DNA of 12,886 nt, taken from assembly GCA_049515175.1 (NCBI GenBank), contig JBEKUI010000118.1, forward strand, positions 1 to 12,886, given 5' to 3'. The translations under genes and the position numbers were made by a program. Within the stretch, counting starts at the first letter, position 1. The number at the start of each line of letters is the position of its first letter. The notes beneath the pieces were generated by a model. It made no database searches. It worked only from the letters and a program-made list of their open reading frames with translations, and had not been told where the DNA came from. The DNA comes from JACQNR01 sp049515175. GTDB taxonomy: Bacteria; Acidobacteriota; Terriglobia; UBA7540. Shown here piece by piece: positions 12,733-12,886 of this stretch.

Positions 12733-12886
12733 GCAGAGAGGGAGCGAAATGACAAAATCTTGACCTAAGGGCTGACGCAAAAATAACTTTTCTATATTAA
12801 TCGTTATCCACTCATTAAAAAGGGTCGGAAGCGGTCCTGGGAATCACGTGCATCCTTGATTCGGCATGGTTCCATGCTGTTCCGTG
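12733..12886. other. AT-rich right-edge intergenic sequence
   Basis: No gene is visible. The stretch 12780-12820 is much more AT-rich than the rest (AAAAATAACTTTTCTATATTAAT). TTGACC occurs at 12760-12765 with a poor -10 17 bp later, so a promoter for a gene beyond the window is possible but weak. A perfect GCATGG-TT-CCATGC dyad lies at 12864-12877. Confidence 0.4.

Overview
The window reads as a GC-rich (roughly 60%) Gram-negative-type bacterial chromosome segment with clear sigma70-type promoters. No phage, plasmid or insertion-sequence genes are visible. The lineage guess is Acidobacteriota or a relative. It rests on the STGPRT-type hypothetical protein and on the many short GC-rich dispersed hairpins between genes, both of which I associate with that phylum. 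This is recognition from memory, not a search, so treat it as moderate.

Layout: 3-71 is the tail of a membrane protein. It is followed by a cluster of three hairpins and a GNAT acetyltransferase (220-735). A strong promoter (875-903) and a GC-rich leader of about 190 nt precede a 316-aa hypothetical protein (1104-2054). Immediately downstream lies an array of four degenerate ACGAACC repeats of about 50 bp (2071-2240). Next come a divergent UxaA/GarD-family sugar-acid dehydratase (2412-3977), a repeat-rich gap, a possible 28-aa membrane peptide (4111-4197) and an FmdB-type zinc-ribbon protein (4272-4466). On the minus strand, a histidine kinase (9027-7042), a sigma54-dependent response regulator (6855-5476) and a secreted M55 D-aminopeptidase-like protein (5409-4519) look like one transcription unit from a promoter at 9097-9125. 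Divergent from it is an APC-type amino-acid permease fused to a USP-like domain (9339-11600). A convergent EamA/DMT exporter (12678-11728) has its own promoter at 12705-12732.

Working together (inference): the kinase, regulator, secreted aminopeptidase and divergent amino-acid permease would fit sensing, extracytoplasmic hydrolysis and uptake of amino acids or D-amino-acid peptides. No sigma54 promoter was found in the window to prove the regulatory link.

The most unusual material is non-coding. Seven intergenic tracts share a 7-bp period with different core sequences. At least seven intergenic hairpins have three-base loops. The hypothetical gene and its ACGAACC array form a gene-plus-repeat cassette of unknown function.
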